Positions 1 to 9,438 are shown, numbered from the stretch's first letter. The stretch: 64,000 nucleotides of DNA from JALORV01 sp963780715 (GCA_963780715.1 CAWADK010000009.1:1-64000); one strand, 5' to 3'. Program-made: numbers and translations. The notes: generated by a model not told the origin, from the sequence alone.

Positions 1-360
1 CCCGACGCCGAACTGATCGCCTATTACGACGCCTGTGATGTGTTCTGCATGCCCTCGACCGAGCGCGCCGAGCAGTTCGGGCTGGTCCAGCTGGAGGCCA
101 TGCACTGTGGCAAGCCGGTCGTGGCCACGCGGCTCGGCACCGGCGTCGAATATGTCACGCTGGACGAAATCACCGGGCTGCTGGTCGAGCCCGGAGATGA
201 GCAGGCGCTGGCGCAGGCACTGAACCGCCTGCTCGGCGACCCGGCGCTGCGGGCACGACTGGGAGAGGCCGGCCGTCGTCGCGTCGCCGAGGAGTTCTCC
301 GTCAGGCAGATGGTCGACAAGACCGTCGCGCTGTACCGCAGGCTAGTACCTGCGCGCTGA
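1..360 (+). CDS. Glycosyltransferase family 4, C-terminal fragment
   Basis: The frame is open from the first base and ends in TGA after 119 codons, so only the C-terminal part of the gene lies in the window. The fragment carries the GT-B donor-site signature EQFGLVQLEAMHCGKPVVA, with the two spaced glutamates that hold the nucleotide sugar, followed by the usual GLLVEPGD stretch and a C-terminal helix. The family transfers sugars from nucleotide donors during capsule, LPS or exopolysaccharide assembly. A WecA-like initiating transferase follows 33 bp downstream, which supports a role in surface polysaccharide synthesis. Acceptor and sugar cannot be told from the fragment. Confidence 0.85.
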   Translation, partial: PDAELIAYYDACDVFCMPSTERAEQFGLVQLEAMHCGKPVVATRLGTGVEYVTLDEITGLLVEPGDEQALAQALNRLLGDPALRARLGEAGRRRVAEEFSVRQMVDKTVALYRRLVPAR

Positions 361-393
361 ACCCCCGCGCGGGCTTCGCGGATAATCCGCGCC

Positions 394-1503
394 ATGCTCA
401 CGGCCGTTCCCCTCACCTATCTTGCGCAGGCTGCCGCCGCGGCGTTCTTCGCCGGGCTGCTGATCCTGATGCTGCGCCGGCCGGCCGAGCGTTGGGGCCT
501 CGTGGACCATCCCGGCGGGCGCAAGCGCCACGCCGCGCCGGTGCCGCTGACGGGCGGCATCGCCATCACGGCCGGAATGATCCTTGCCCTGGTGGTCTCC
601 TTTTCCGCGTTCGCCCAGTACAGCGCGTTCTTCGCCGGTGTGCTGCTGCTGGCGCTGGTGGGCCTGATGGACGACCTGGGCGAAGTCTCGCCCGGTACCA
701 AGCTGCTGCTGCAGGTCGTCGCCGCCTTGCTGATGACCTCCTGGGGCGAGAACTTCCTGGTGAACCTGGGCGATCTCTTCGGCACCAACCCGATCAATAC
801 GCGCCACTGGGCCATCCCGCTGACGGTGCTGGCGGCGCTGGCAGTCGTCAACGCCATCAACATGCTCGACGGCCTCGACGGGCTCGCCGGCAGCCTCGTA
901 CTGGGCATCCTGCTCGTGCTGACCGGCTTCGCCTGGACGATCGGCGACGCGAACGCCGCCAAGATCCTGCTCGTGCTGGCCGGCGCGCTGGCCGGCTTCC
1001 TGTTCTTCAATCTTCCCTGGCCGCTGCGCGGTCGCCACCGCACCTTCATGGGTGACGCCGGCAGCATGGTGCTCGGCTTCGCCGTCGCGTGGTTTTCGGT
1101 GGCGCTGACCCAGCGCGGCGCCGTGACCGTGCCGCCGCCCGTGATGCTGTGGGTGCTCGGAATCGTGTTGATGGACGTATTCACGGTCACCGTGCGCAGA
1201 CTGGCGCGCCGGCGCAGCCCGATGGCGGCCGACCGCGACCATATTCACCACATGCTGCTGCGGCGCGGTTTCGGACCGTGGCAGACGCTGGGCTTGCTGG
1301 TCGGCGCCAACGTCGTGCTGGCCTGCATCGGCACGGCGCTGTGGCAGCTCCGGTGTGGCGGACCGCTGGATCTTCTGGTCGCTACCTCGCCGTGTGCGCC
1401 GTCTACTTTGCGCTCTTCTTCATGCCGTTCCGCCTGTATCGGCTGCGCGCCCGCGCCGCCTCGGCGGAAGACTACGAACGCGACTGAGCTTCACACCGCG
1501 TAG
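394..1503 (+). CDS. WecA/MraY-like undecaprenyl-phosphate sugar-1-phosphate transferase, 3' end frameshifted
   Basis: A polytopic membrane protein of the WecA/MraY family, which loads a sugar-1-phosphate onto undecaprenyl phosphate to start polysaccharide synthesis. Visible signatures are GLMDDLGEVSPGTK, the acidic NAINMLDGLDGLAGS motif and the cytosolic DRDHIHHMLLRRG histidine loop. The last 50 or so residues of the open frame are compositionally wrong. Dropping one base in the CC at 1350-1351 gives QLGVADRWIFW in the next frame. A second single-base skip near 1385 leads to AVYFALFFMPFRLYRLRAR, ending at a TGA at 1485-1487, just before the convergent galU stop. The natural end is therefore probably 1487. 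Substrate (GlcNAc or another sugar) is unknown. Confidence 0.85.
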   Translation: MLTAVPLTYLAQAAAAAFFAGLLILMLRRPAERWGLVDHPGGRKRHAAPVPLTGGIAITAGMILALVVSFSAFAQYSAFFAGVLLLALVGLMDDLGEVSPGTKLLLQVVAALLMTSWGENFLVNLGDLFGTNPINTRHWAIPLTVLAALAVVNAINMLDGLDGLAGSLVLGILLVLTGFAWTIGDANAAKILLVLAGALAGFLFFNLPWPLRGRHRTFMGDAGSMVLGFAVAWFSVALTQRGAVTVPPPVMLWVLGIVLMDVFTVTVRRLARRRSPMAADRDHIHHMLLRRGFGPWQTLGLLVGANVVLACIGTALWQLRCGGPLDLLVATSPCAPSTLRSSSCRSACIGCAPAPPRRKTTNATELHTA

Positions 1504-2327
1504 CCGGCCTTGCGCGCGAAATGCAGCGTGGCCGTCAGGAAGCCTTCCTTGGAGCCACAGTCAAAGCGTTGGCCGCGATAGCGGTAGGCGTAGGTCGTGC
1601 CCTGCGGCACCAGGCGGGCGATGGCGTCGGTGAGCTGGACCTCGCCCCCGGCGCCGCGCGGGATCGTGCGCAGGTGCGCAAAGATCTCGGGCTCGAGCAC
1701 GTAGCGGCCGAGCACGGCGAGTGTGGACGGGGCCTGCTCGGGCGCCGGCTTCTCGACGATGTGTGACATCCGCGAGGTGCGTTCGTCGAGCGGCGTGCTG
1801 CTGACGATGCCGTACTTCTTCGTGTCGGCACGCGGCACGTCTTCCACGGCCAGCACACTGCCGCCACCGAGGGCGGCACGCGCGTCGCAGAGCTGCGCGA
1901 TGACGGAGCGCTCTGCATCGATCAGGTCGTCCGCCAGGATCACCGCGAAGGGCTCGTCGCCCACGACCGGCTCCGCACACAGCACGGCATGCCCCAGCCC
2001 CAGCGGCTCCGGCTGGCGGATATAGACAAACACTTCCGTCTCCGGCGAGATGTTGCGCACGATCTCCAGCAGCTCGGTCTTGCCTTTGGCGGCGAGCTCG
2101 GCCTCCAGCTCGGGCGCGCGATCGAAGTGATCCTCGATCGACCGCTTGTGCCGCCCGGTGATGAAGATCATCTGCGTGATGCCCGCGGCCGAGGCCTCCT
2201 CCACCGCGTACTGGATCAGCGGCTTGTCGACGATCGGCAGCATCTCCTTCGGCATCGCCTTCGTGGCGGGCAGGAAGCGGGTGCCGAGCCCGGCGACGGG
2301 GAAGACGGCCTTGCGGACGGGTTTCAT
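1491..2327 (-). CDS. galU: UTP--glucose-1-phosphate uridylyltransferase
   Basis: Makes UDP-glucose from UTP and glucose-1-phosphate in the cytosol, feeding surface polysaccharide and nucleotide-sugar pathways. The N-terminal nucleotide-binding signature GLGTRFLPATK lies at residues 13-23, followed by PKEMLPIVDKPLIQY; later family features are VILADDLID and VEKPAP. At 278 residues it matches the family. I start at the ATG before KPVRKAVFPV; the frame stays open upstream but those residues lack family character. It converges on the WecA-like gene and diverges from apaH across about 70 bp. Confidence 0.95.
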   Translation of the reverse strand: MKPVRKAVFPVAGLGTRFLPATKAMPKEMLPIVDKPLIQYAVEEASAAGITQMIFITGRHKRSIEDHFDRAPELEAELAAKGKTELLEIVRNISPETEVFVYIRQPEPLGLGHAVLCAEPVVGDEPFAVILADDLIDAERSVIAQLCDARAALGGGSVLAVEDVPRADTKKYGIVSSTPLDERTSRMSHIVEKPAPEQAPSTLAVLGRYVLEPEIFAHLRTIPRGAGGEVQLTDAIARLVPQGTTYAYRYRGQRFDCGSKEGFLTATLHFARKAGYAV

Positions 2328-2397
2328 GTGCTGACGGGTGATCTGAACCAAGGCGATGCTAACAAACGGCCTCGACGCAGCCGTTACGATGGCAGCC

Positions 2398-3219
2398 ATG
2401 AGCACCTATGCCATCGGTGACTTGCAGGGCTGCCTGGCGAGCCTCGAAGCGCTGCTTCCGGCGCTTCCGGACGCGCGCCGGCTGATCTTCGTGGGAGACC
2501 TCGTCAACCGCGGCCCGCAGTCGCTTGCCACGCTGCGCGCCGTCAGGCGGCACGTCGAGTCCGGCGCGGCCGTGGCACTGCTCGGCAATCACGATCTGCA
2601 CCTGCTGGCGGTCGACGCCGGCATTCGCCCTCTGCACGACTCCGACACGCTGCAGGAGATCCTCGCTGCGCCAGACCGGCGCGAGTTGATCGACTGGCTG
2701 CGCACGCTGCCGCTGGCGCACATGGACAATGGCCACCTGTTCGTGCACGCCGGCGTGCCGCCATCGTGGACCTGCGGGCAGACCCTGGAGCGCGCCGCGG
2801 AGGTCCGCCAGCGTCTTCTGCGGGACGACTACCGCGACTTTCTGCAACGCATGTACGGCAATCAGCCCGAGCTCTGGGACGACGCGCTGCGCGGCGACGA
2901 TCGCCTGCGCTTCATCGTCAACGCACTCACGCGCCTGCGCATCGTCGATGCCGCTGGCCGCATGCACCTGAAGTTCAAGGAAGGTGCCGCCGCCGCGCCG
3001 GCCGGGACGGTGCCGTGGTTCGATCACCCCGACCGCGCGACGCGCGGTACGCCGATCGTGTTCGGTCACTGGTCCACGGAGGGGCTCGTGCGTCGCTCCA
3101 ACGTCACTGGCATCGACACCGGTTGTGTCTGGGGCGGCAAGCTCACGGCACTGCGCCTCGACGACGGCGCGCTGTTCCAGGTCGAGTGTCCGCAGTCGCA
3201 GGCGCCCGGGAACGACTAG
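2398..3219 (+). CDS. apaH: Symmetrical bis(5'-nucleosyl)-tetraphosphatase (Ap4A hydrolase)
   Basis: Hydrolyses Ap4A into two ADP and so controls dinucleoside polyphosphates, which rise under stress. The calcineurin-like phosphoesterase signatures are in order: GDLQGC at residues 7-12, VGDLVNRGP, LLGNHDLHL, then VHAGVPPSW and VFGHWSTEG, which supply the metal ligands. The length of 273 residues is normal. The ATG directly before STYAIGDLQGC is chosen because the protein begins there in this family. Its stop codon overlaps the stop of the convergent acyltransferase gene. Confidence 0.95.
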   Translation: MSTYAIGDLQGCLASLEALLPALPDARRLIFVGDLVNRGPQSLATLRAVRRHVESGAAVALLGNHDLHLLAVDAGIRPLHDSDTLQEILAAPDRRELIDWLRTLPLAHMDNGHLFVHAGVPPSWTCGQTLERAAEVRQRLLRDDYRDFLQRMYGNQPELWDDALRGDDRLRFIVNALTRLRIVDAAGRMHLKFKEGAAAAPAGTVPWFDHPDRATRGTPIVFGHWSTEGLVRRSNVTGIDTGCVWGGKLTALRLDDGALFQVECPQSQAPGND

Positions 3220-4032
3220 GGCGCGCCGTTGTCCGGCGCTTCTGAGCGCTCCGGCTCGTCGACCAACCCGAAGTGCGCTGAAAGCGCCGCATGCGCCGCG
3301 CGCGCCAGCGTGTGCCGGTTCTCGTACGCCGCGTCGTCCAGCGCCGGCAGGAACGCGACCTCGATCTCGAGATCGTCGGCGACCAGCACCTTGGCGATGG
3401 ATGCGGCGAGGCCCATGTCGCCGACGAACGCGGCGGCGTCGCTGAACTGGCCCCGCTCGGTGTAGCGCAGGCCGACCGGCCAGACCGGGCACTTCTCCTC
3501 CAGCGCCGGCGCCAGCAGGTTCGAGTGGAAAGGCAGCAGGTCGGTCGCCCCGCGTCGTCGTGCCCTCGGGAAAGATGCCGATGCTCTCCCCATCGCGCAG
3601 GTGGCCTCGCACGGCCTCGTTGACTGTCGCGACGGCGCGCCGCTTGCCCCGCTCGATGAAGAGCGTGCCGGAGTGCCCGACCATGCCGCCGATGACGGGC
3701 CAGCGCACGATCTCGGCCTTCGCGACGAAGCGGCACGGCATCGCCGCGTTGATTGAGAAGATGTCGAGCCAGGAGATGTGATTCGAGAGCAGCAACCGCC
3801 CCTTGCTGCCGGGCGACATGCCTGTTCTGACGAGTTGGTCGCTGAGCGGCTGGCCGCTGACGCGCAGGCGCACGCCACACAGGCGCAACACCCAGCTCGA
3901 CCACCAGTGATTGATGCGGTTGCGGGTGGCCTGCGACCGGCTCAGCGGAAACGCGATGAACGCGATGCCCAGTCCAAGCAGGATGTGCGGCACCAGCAGC
4001 ACCGCGCGCAGCGGCGCCAGCAGGTAGCGCAC
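3216..4032 (-). pseudogene. PlsC-like 1-acyl-glycerol-3-phosphate acyltransferase, one frameshift
   Basis: A membrane-anchored lysophospholipid acyltransferase of the PlsC family, expected to acylate lysophosphatidic acid in phospholipid synthesis. After an N-terminal hydrophobic segment (LLVPHILLGLGIAFIAFPL) come the catalytic HX4D motif in SNHISWLDIF and the FPEGTTT substrate motif. Just after that motif the frame breaks. Removing one base of the GG at 3543-3544 continues into DLLPFHSNLLAPALEEKCP and on to DNGAP and a TAG. The GTG start lies 2 bp after the pyrC' stop, indicating translational coupling. The break may be a sequencing insertion and not true decay. Confidence 0.8.
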
Positions 4033-4034
4033 CG

Positions 4035-5306
4035 CTACTCCGCCTCGTGGCGGACGTCCCCGCCAACGAGCGTGAAGCGGGCGCGGCCCTGCAGTTCGTA
4101 GCCCGCGTAAGGCGTGCACTTGCCGGCGCTGCGCAGATTCTCCGGCGTGACACGCCAGTGCGCGTCCGGGTCGAAGACAACGACGTCGGCCTTGGCGCCG
4201 AGCGCCAGCCGGCCCGTGTCTTCGCCCAGGATCTCCGCCGCCCGGCTGGTCACCTTCGCCAAAGCGGCCGGCAACGCAATTCTGTTCTCCGTGGCCCACT
4301 TCAGCGTCAGCGGCAGCAGCGTTTCGAGTGCGGTGGCACCCGGTTCGGCCTCGCCAAAGGGCAGCAGCTTCTCCTCGAGACTGAGCGGCGCGTGGTCGGA
4401 GCAGATCGCATCGATCGTTCCGTCGGCGAGACCCGCGACGATGGCCTCGCGGTCGCGCTGCGACCGCAGCGGAGGGTCGAGCCGGAAGTTCGGATCGAAG
4501 TAGCCGATGTCGACGTCGATCAGGTGCACATGGTGGATGCCGACATCCGCCGTGACCGGCAGGCCTTCGGCCTTCGCCCGCCGCACCAGTTCGACTCCGG
4601 CCGCCGACGACAGGCGACACACGTGCACGCGTGCGCCGGTGGCGCGCTGCAGTTCGAAGATCGTGTGCAGCGCGACGGTCTCTGCCACGACGGGAATCGA
4701 CGGCAGCCCCAGGCGGCCCGCGACGGGCCCTGCCGCCGCGACACCCGACCCTGCCAGCGTGTCCTCGACCGGACGCAGCCACAGCGGCAGGTCGAACGTA
4801 CGCGCGTACCGCATGGCCTGCAGCAGCGAACCGTTGTCATGCGGCAGGCTGCGGGTCTGCATGAAGGCCACGCAGCCGGTTTCAGCGAGCGTCTGGATCT
4901 CTGCCAGTACCTCACCTTTCAATTGCACCGTCAGCGCCCCGAGCGGATAGGTGCGCGCGCCTGCCGCTTCGCGCGACCGTTGGCGCAGCATCCGCACGAG
5001 GCCCGGCTCGTCCAGCGGTGGGTCGGTGTCGGGCGGGCAGACAACTCCGGTCACTCCACCGGCCAGCGCGGCGCGCATCTCGACCTTCAGCGCACCCTCC
5101 GAGCCGGGCTCGCGCAGCCGCGCGCACAGGTCGACCAGCCCCGGCGCGACCACGGCGCCCCGCGCATCGAGCGTGCGCTCGGCGCGAAAACCATCCGGCG
5201 CGCGGCCGATGCCCGCGATCCGCCCGTTGGCGATGTAGAGCCCGCCCTGTGCATCGTGCCCTGACGCGGGGTCGACGATGCGGCCGTTGACGATCTCGAC
5301 GTTCAC
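4035..5306 (-). CDS. pyrC: Dihydroorotase-like protein PyrC' (apparently non-catalytic)
   Basis: An amidohydrolase-fold protein of the type I dihydroorotase family, 423 residues. Active dihydroorotases carry a D-x-H-x-H metal motif before LREPG. Here the segment is DLCARLREPG, with Cys61 and Arg63 where the two histidines should be, and the late SDHAPH-type motif reads CSDHAPLS. These losses indicate no catalysis. Family knowledge: inactive PyrC' partners in Pseudomonas-like bacteria hold the aspartate carbamoyltransferase dodecamer together, and the pyrB gene lies just upstream. A separate active pyrC would then be needed elsewhere in the genome. The frame starts 127 bp after pyrB. Confidence 0.9.
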   Translation of the reverse strand: MNVEIVNGRIVDPASGHDAQGGLYIANGRIAGIGRAPDGFRAERTLDARGAVVAPGLVDLCARLREPGSEGALKVEMRAALAGGVTGVVCPPDTDPPLDEPGLVRMLRQRSREAAGARTYPLGALTVQLKGEVLAEIQTLAETGCVAFMQTRSLPHDNGSLLQAMRYARTFDLPLWLRPVEDTLAGSGVAAAGPVAGRLGLPSIPVVAETVALHTIFELQRATGARVHVCRLSSAAGVELVRRAKAEGLPVTADVGIHHVHLIDVDIGYFDPNFRLDPPLRSQRDREAIVAGLADGTIDAICSDHAPLSLEEKLLPFGEAEPGATALETLLPLTLKWATENRIALPAALAKVTSRAAEILGEDTGRLALGAKADVVVFDPDAHWRVTPENLRSAGKCTPYAGYELQGRARFTLVGGDVRHEAE

Positions 5307-5433
5307 TGGTGCCCCCTGCGGCGCGGCGCGCGCGCGGCGTCAGCCAAGCACCCCGGGAGCGGCCCGGCGGCGCAGTCGTTGAGCCTCCGCGCTGCGGGCT
5401 GCAGCGTGAGCGCTTCGGAGCGGCCGTGCGCGC

Positions 5434-6405
5434 TCATTGCATCCTCGCCGACGACGCGACGATCGACATCACCGCCATGCGCACCGCAATGCCGAAGGTC
5501 ACCTGCGGCAGGATGACGGCCGCGCTGCCATCGGCCACGCGCGAGTCGATTTCCACGCCGCGGTTCATCGGGCCCGGGTGCATGACGATCGCACCGGGCT
5601 TCGCGTGTGCGAGCCGCTCCGGCGTCAGGCCGTAGTGCGCGAAATACTCCTGGGCGCTGGGCAGCAGCGCGCCCCGCATGCGCTCGTTCTGCAGCCGCAG
5701 CATGATGATGACGTCGGCCCCGCGGATCCCCTCGTCGAGCTTCGTGAAGACGCGCACGCCCATCTGCTCGAGGCCGGCCGGCAGCAGCGTCAGCGGCCCG
5801 ACGGCGCGCACATCCGGCACGCCGAGTGTCGTCAGCGCGTGGATGTCGGAACGCGCAACGCGTGAATGCAGGATGTCGCCGACGATCGCCACCGTCAGGT
5901 TGCTGAAGTCCTTCTTGTAGTGGCGGATCGTGTACATGTCGAGCAGGCCCTGCGTCGGATGCGCGTGGCGTCCGTCGCCGGCATTGATGACGTGCACGTG
6001 CGGCGCGCTCTCCGACGCGTGGCGCGCGATCAGGTACGGGGCACCGCTCGTCGCGTGGCGCACGACGAACATGTCCGCCTGCATCGCGGTCAGGTTGTCG
6101 ATGGTGTCGAGCAGCGACTCGCCCTTGGCCGTGCTCGAGCGCGTGATGTCGAGGTTGAAGACATCGGCCGACAGGCGCCGCGCGGCGATCTCGAACGTTG
6201 TCCGCGTGCGCGTGCTGTTCTCGAAGAAGAGGTTGAAGACGCTCTTGCCCCGCAACAGCGGCACGTTCTTGACTTCGCGCTCGGCGATGTTGATGAAGCT
6301 GTCGGCCGTCGTCAGGATGCGCTCGACGACCGGTCGCGGCAGGCCGTCGATCGACAGCAGGTGATGCAGCTCGCCGTGGCGGTTCAGCTGCGGATTACTC
6401 GCCAC
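5434..6405 (-). CDS. pyrB: Aspartate carbamoyltransferase catalytic subunit
   Basis: Catalyses carbamoyl phosphate plus aspartate to carbamoyl-aspartate, the committed step of UMP synthesis. The carbamoyl-phosphate loop STRTR lies at residues 64-68 in FFENSTRTRTTFE; SSTAKGESLLDT, HPTQGLLDMYTI and HPGPMNRGVE are the other family blocks. The length of 323 residues is typical. It overlaps the end of pyrR by 11 nt, so the two are probably co-translated. No pyrI regulatory gene is present, which fits the class whose holoenzyme contains PyrC'. Confidence 0.96.
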   Translation of the reverse strand: MASNPQLNRHGELHHLLSIDGLPRPVVERILTTADSFINIAEREVKNVPLLRGKSVFNLFFENSTRTRTTFEIAARRLSADVFNLDITRSSTAKGESLLDTIDNLTAMQADMFVVRHATSGAPYLIARHASESAPHVHVINAGDGRHAHPTQGLLDMYTIRHYKKDFSNLTVAIVGDILHSRVARSDIHALTTLGVPDVRAVGPLTLLPAGLEQMGVRVFTKLDEGIRGADVIIMLRLQNERMRGALLPSAQEYFAHYGLTPERLAHAKPGAIVMHPGPMNRGVEIDSRVADGSAAVILPQVTFGIAVRMAVMSIVASSARMQ

Positions 6406-6901
6406 TGCGTTTCTCCATGGTCAGGTGCAGGCGCTGGTCGTCATCGCGTGTCAGTACGACGCCGATGTCCGCCGGAACCTCGATCGTGGCACCGACCACC
6501 GTTGCCGCGATCGGCAGTTCACGCCCGCCGCGATCGACCAGCACGGCAAGGTCGATACGGTCCGGTCGGCCATAGTCGAAGATCTCGTTCATCGCGGCCC
6601 GCACCGTGCGCCCCGTATTGAGCACGTCGTCGACGAGCAGGATGTGGCTGCCGGCGACTTCGAAGGCAATCTGCGAGGGCCGCACGTCCGGCTTCAGGCC
6701 GCTGCGATCGAAGTCGTCGCGATAGAACGAAACATCGAGGATCCCCACCGGCGAATCGATGTGGAGTTCCCGCCGCAGCCGCTCGGCAAGCCAGACGCCC
6801 CCGGTGTGCACGCCCACGAGTTTCAGCGCGGCACCGGCGAAGGTCTCACGGGCCCGTGCGGCGAGTGCGCGATAGATCGTCTCGGCATCGAGCTCAAGCA
6901 T
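6395..6901 (-). CDS. pyrR: PyrR bifunctional pyrimidine regulator / uracil phosphoribosyltransferase-like protein
   Basis: A PRTase-fold protein of 168 residues. The PRPP-binding motif ILLVDDVLNTGRT is at about residues 87-99, with LVGVHTGGVWLAERL near the start and DVSFYRDDF in the middle. PyrR proteins sense UMP and regulate pyr genes, with variable uracil phosphoribosyltransferase activity. In Gram-negative bacteria the regulatory mode is less well established, and I see no obvious anti-antiterminator upstream. It sits between ruvX and pyrB with overlaps on both sides (8 and 11 nt). Confidence 0.93.
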   Translation of the reverse strand: MLELDAETIYRALAARARETFAGAALKLVGVHTGGVWLAERLRRELHIDSPVGILDVSFYRDDFDRSGLKPDVRPSQIAFEVAGSHILLVDDVLNTGRTVRAAMNEIFDYGRPDRIDLAVLVDRGGRELPIAATVVGATIEVPADIGVVLTRDDDQRLHLTMEKRSGE

Positions 6902-7283
6902 CGGCGCCCTCGTTCAGCCATTGCTGCAGGATCACCGCGGCCGCCTCGGCGTCGACGTCGGCGACCCGCCCGGCCACCGCCGAGCTGTAGCGCTCGTCGA
7001 TACGCGCCACGGGCCGCCCGTAGCGCCCCTCGAGCTGCCGGGCAAAGCGTTCGCAGCGCGCGGTCATTTCGTGCGGCGTGCCATCCGGGTGACGCGGGAT
7101 GCCGACGACGAAGCGGGCCGGATGCCACTCATCGACCAGCGTCTGGACCGCGCTCCAGCGGGCAGCCGCTGTTGGCGCCTCGATCGTCGTCAGCGGACGC
7201 GCCTGCCGCGTGACCGTGTTGGCAATCGCGATCCCGGTCCGGCGCTCGCCGAAGTCGAATCCCAGCACGACTTCGTCCGCCAT
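6894..7283 (-). CDS. ruvX: Putative pre-16S rRNA nuclease / Holliday junction resolvase-like RuvX (YqgF)
   Basis: An RNase H-fold protein linked to 16S rRNA 5'-end maturation. It shows the first acidic motif VLGFDFGERRTGIAIAN, the FVVGIPRHPDGTPHEM segment and the final DERYSSAVA stretch, as in YqgF proteins. From the ATG before ADEVVLGFDFG it is 129 residues, slightly short. An alternative ATG at 7352 adds 23 residues and overlaps the yqgE stop (ATGCCTAG), which would give translational coupling. I prefer the shorter form because the extension has no family character, but the choice is uncertain. Confidence 0.88.
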   Translation of the reverse strand: MADEVVLGFDFGERRTGIAIANTVTRQARPLTTIEAPTAAARWSAVQTLVDEWHPARFVVGIPRHPDGTPHEMTARCERFARQLEGRYGRPVARIDERYSSAVAGRVADVDAEAAAVILQQWLNEGADA

Positions 7284-7344
7284 TACGTCAGGAAACGCGG
7301 GAAAAGGAACTGCACGGACACCGAGGGGCTGGCCAGCGAGCGCA

Positions 7345-7911
7345 CTAGGCATGACCTGCCTGTCCGGTGAGCTGGGTGGCCTGCACACCGAGCAGTTGCA
7401 GCGCCGCCTCGTAGCGGCCCTCGGGCGGCGTGTCGAACAGGATCTGCGGCGTGGCGGTCACCGTCAGCCAGGCATTGGCGGCGATTTCGCCCTCGAGCTG
7501 GCCAGCGCCCCAGCCGGAATATCCGAGCGTCACCAGCATCTTTTCGGGGCCACTGCCGTCGGCAACGGCCTCGAGCACGTCCTTGGACGTCGTCAGCGAG
7601 ATTTCCGGGGTCACCGGCTGGGTCGAGCTGTAGGTCCCGGGCGGCACGTGCAGCACGAAGCCACGCTCCGTCTGGACGGGGCCGCCGAAGAACACCGGTA
7701 CGTCCTTCCAGGGGGCGATCTCGAGCTTGAGATCGATGCGCTCGAACAGCGTCGACAGGCTCAACTCCGTCGGCCGGTTGATCACCAGGCCCAGGGCACC
7801 GCGGTCGCTGTGATCGCAGATATAGACCACCGAGCCGGAAAAGTTCGGATCCGCCATGGCAGGCATGGCGATCAGGAACTGATGCCTCAGGTCCATCGAG
7901 TCGCTCGGCAT
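7345..7911 (-). CDS. yqgE: YqgE/AlgH family protein (DUF179)
   Basis: A 188-residue member of the YqgE/AlgH family, whose biochemical role is not settled; AlgH was named in Pseudomonas for an effect on alginate. Family landmarks are HQFLIAMPAMADPNFSGSVVYICDH near the N-terminus (in segments), GLVINRPTELSLSTLF, VFFGGPVQTERGFVLH and LGYSGWGAGQLEGEI. The start at 7911 precedes PSDSMDLRHQFLIAMP; a second ATG at 7896 is equally possible. It heads the ruvX-pyrR-pyrB-pyrC' run and is divergent from the photolyase gene across 83 bp. Confidence 0.93.
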   Translation of the reverse strand: MPSDSMDLRHQFLIAMPAMADPNFSGSVVYICDHSDRGALGLVINRPTELSLSTLFERIDLKLEIAPWKDVPVFFGGPVQTERGFVLHVPPGTYSSTQPVTPEISLTTSKDVLEAVADGSGPEKMLVTLGYSGWGAGQLEGEIAANAWLTVTATPQILFDTPPEGRYEAALQLLGVQATQLTGQAGHA

Positions 7912-7994
7912 GGCGCCGATTGTAAACTGCACCCGAAGCGCCTCGCCCCGACGCTCCTGCACACCGATCCCCGGCCGGTCCGACTTCCCTTGCG

Positions 7995-9438
7995 ATGAAA
8001 CACGACGCCGGCCTGGTGTGGTTCCGCCGCGACCTTCGCCTCGACGACAACGGCGCGCTGGCCGCAGCACTCGCCACGTGCCGCCGCGTCTACTGCGCCT
8101 TCGTGTTCGACCGCGCGATCCTCGATCCACTGCTGGCCGCGGGAGCCACCGCTGACCGCCGCGTCGAGTTCATCCATGCCGCGATCATCGAACTCGACCT
8201 GCGCCTGCGGCAACACGGTGCCGCACTCGTCGTCCTGCACGCATCGGCCGCCGAGGCGATTCCGCGCCTGGCGAGTGATCTCGGCGTCGGTATCGTTTTC
8301 GCCGCCGAGGACTACGAGCCTTATGCGCGCGAACGAGACGCCGCCGTCGAGCGTGCGCTCGCGGCAGACGGCCGGCGCTTCGCCCGCTGCAAGGACCACG
8401 TGATCTTCGAGAAGTCGGAGGTCGTGACGGGCGCCGGACGACCGTTCGGTGTCTTCACTCCGTACAAGAACGCCTGGCTGCGCCGACTGACGCCTGCCGA
8501 TCTCGCGCCGCGTAGCTCCACCGCCGACCTCGAGCGCCTTGCCGCTCCGTCAGACCCCGGCCCGATTCCCACCCTCGAGAGCCTGGGTTTCGCGCGCAGC
8601 AACCTGGCGCAGCTCAAGATTCCCACCGGCGAGAGCGGTGGCCAGGCGCTGTTCGACGAGTTCAAGACACGCATCGACCGCTACGACGAGACGCGCAACT
8701 TCCCGGCGGTGCGCGGGCCGTCGTACCTGTCCGTACATCTGCGCTTCGGCACGGTTTCGATACGTTCGCTGGCGCGCTTCGCCGTCGACCGGGATTCCGA
8801 CGGAGCGCGGACCTGGCTTTCGGAACTCGTCTGGCGCGACTTCTACCAGATGATCCTGTGGCACCACCCGCATGTCGCCGGCCGCGCTTACCGTCCGGAG
8901 TACGACGCGATCGCGTGGGAGACCGGGCCAGGCCGCCGACGACGCCTTCGCCGCGTGGTGCGCCGGGCGCACCGGCTACCCGCTGGTCGACGCCGCGATG
9001 GCGCAGATCAACCAGTCCGGTTACATGCACAACCGGTTGCGCATGGTCGTCGCCAGCTTCCTGACCAAGGATCTCGGCATCGACTGGCGCCGCGGCGAGG
9101 AGTACTTCGCCCGGCATCTGAACGATTTCGATCTCGCGGCGAACAACGGCGGCTGGCAGTGGGCCGCCTCCACCGGCTGCGATGCGCAACCCTACTTCCG
9201 CATCTTCAATCCGGTAACCCAGTCGGAGAAGTTTGATCCCGACGGCGACTTCATCAAGCGCTACCTGCCGCAGCTGGCGGGTTTCAATGCGAAGGAGATC
9301 CATGCTCCGTGGCTCGCCAGCGAGGCACGGCAGCGCGAGGCGGGTTGCATCATCGGCGTCGACTATCCGGCCCCGATCGTCGATCACGCGGAAGCGCGGA
9401 AGCGGACGCTGGCGCGGTATGCGGTGGTGAAGCGCTGA
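7995..9438 (+). pseudogene. phrB: Deoxyribodipyrimidine photolyase, one frameshift
   Basis: A cryptochrome/photolyase family protein that uses light and FAD to split pyrimidine dimers. The N-terminal antenna-binding domain starts LVWFRRDLRLDDNGAL. The FAD domain includes the RGPSYLSVHLRFGTVS and WRDFYQMILWHHP blocks, and after the break TGYPLVDAAMAQINQSGYMHNR, NDFDLAANNGGWQW and YFRIFNPV (in parts). The frame breaks after YDAIAWETG. Removing one C of the pair at 8928-8929 restores GQAADDAFAAWCAGRTGYP and gives a full-length protein of about 480 residues. All catalytic blocks survive, so a sequencing insertion is likely. Confidence 0.88.

Noticed and set aside
2359..4782. 807-codon minus-strand open frame
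   Set aside because: It runs across apaH, the acyltransferase and pyrC' in a shadow frame. Only its middle part is real, as the N-terminal portion of the frameshifted PlsC-like gene.
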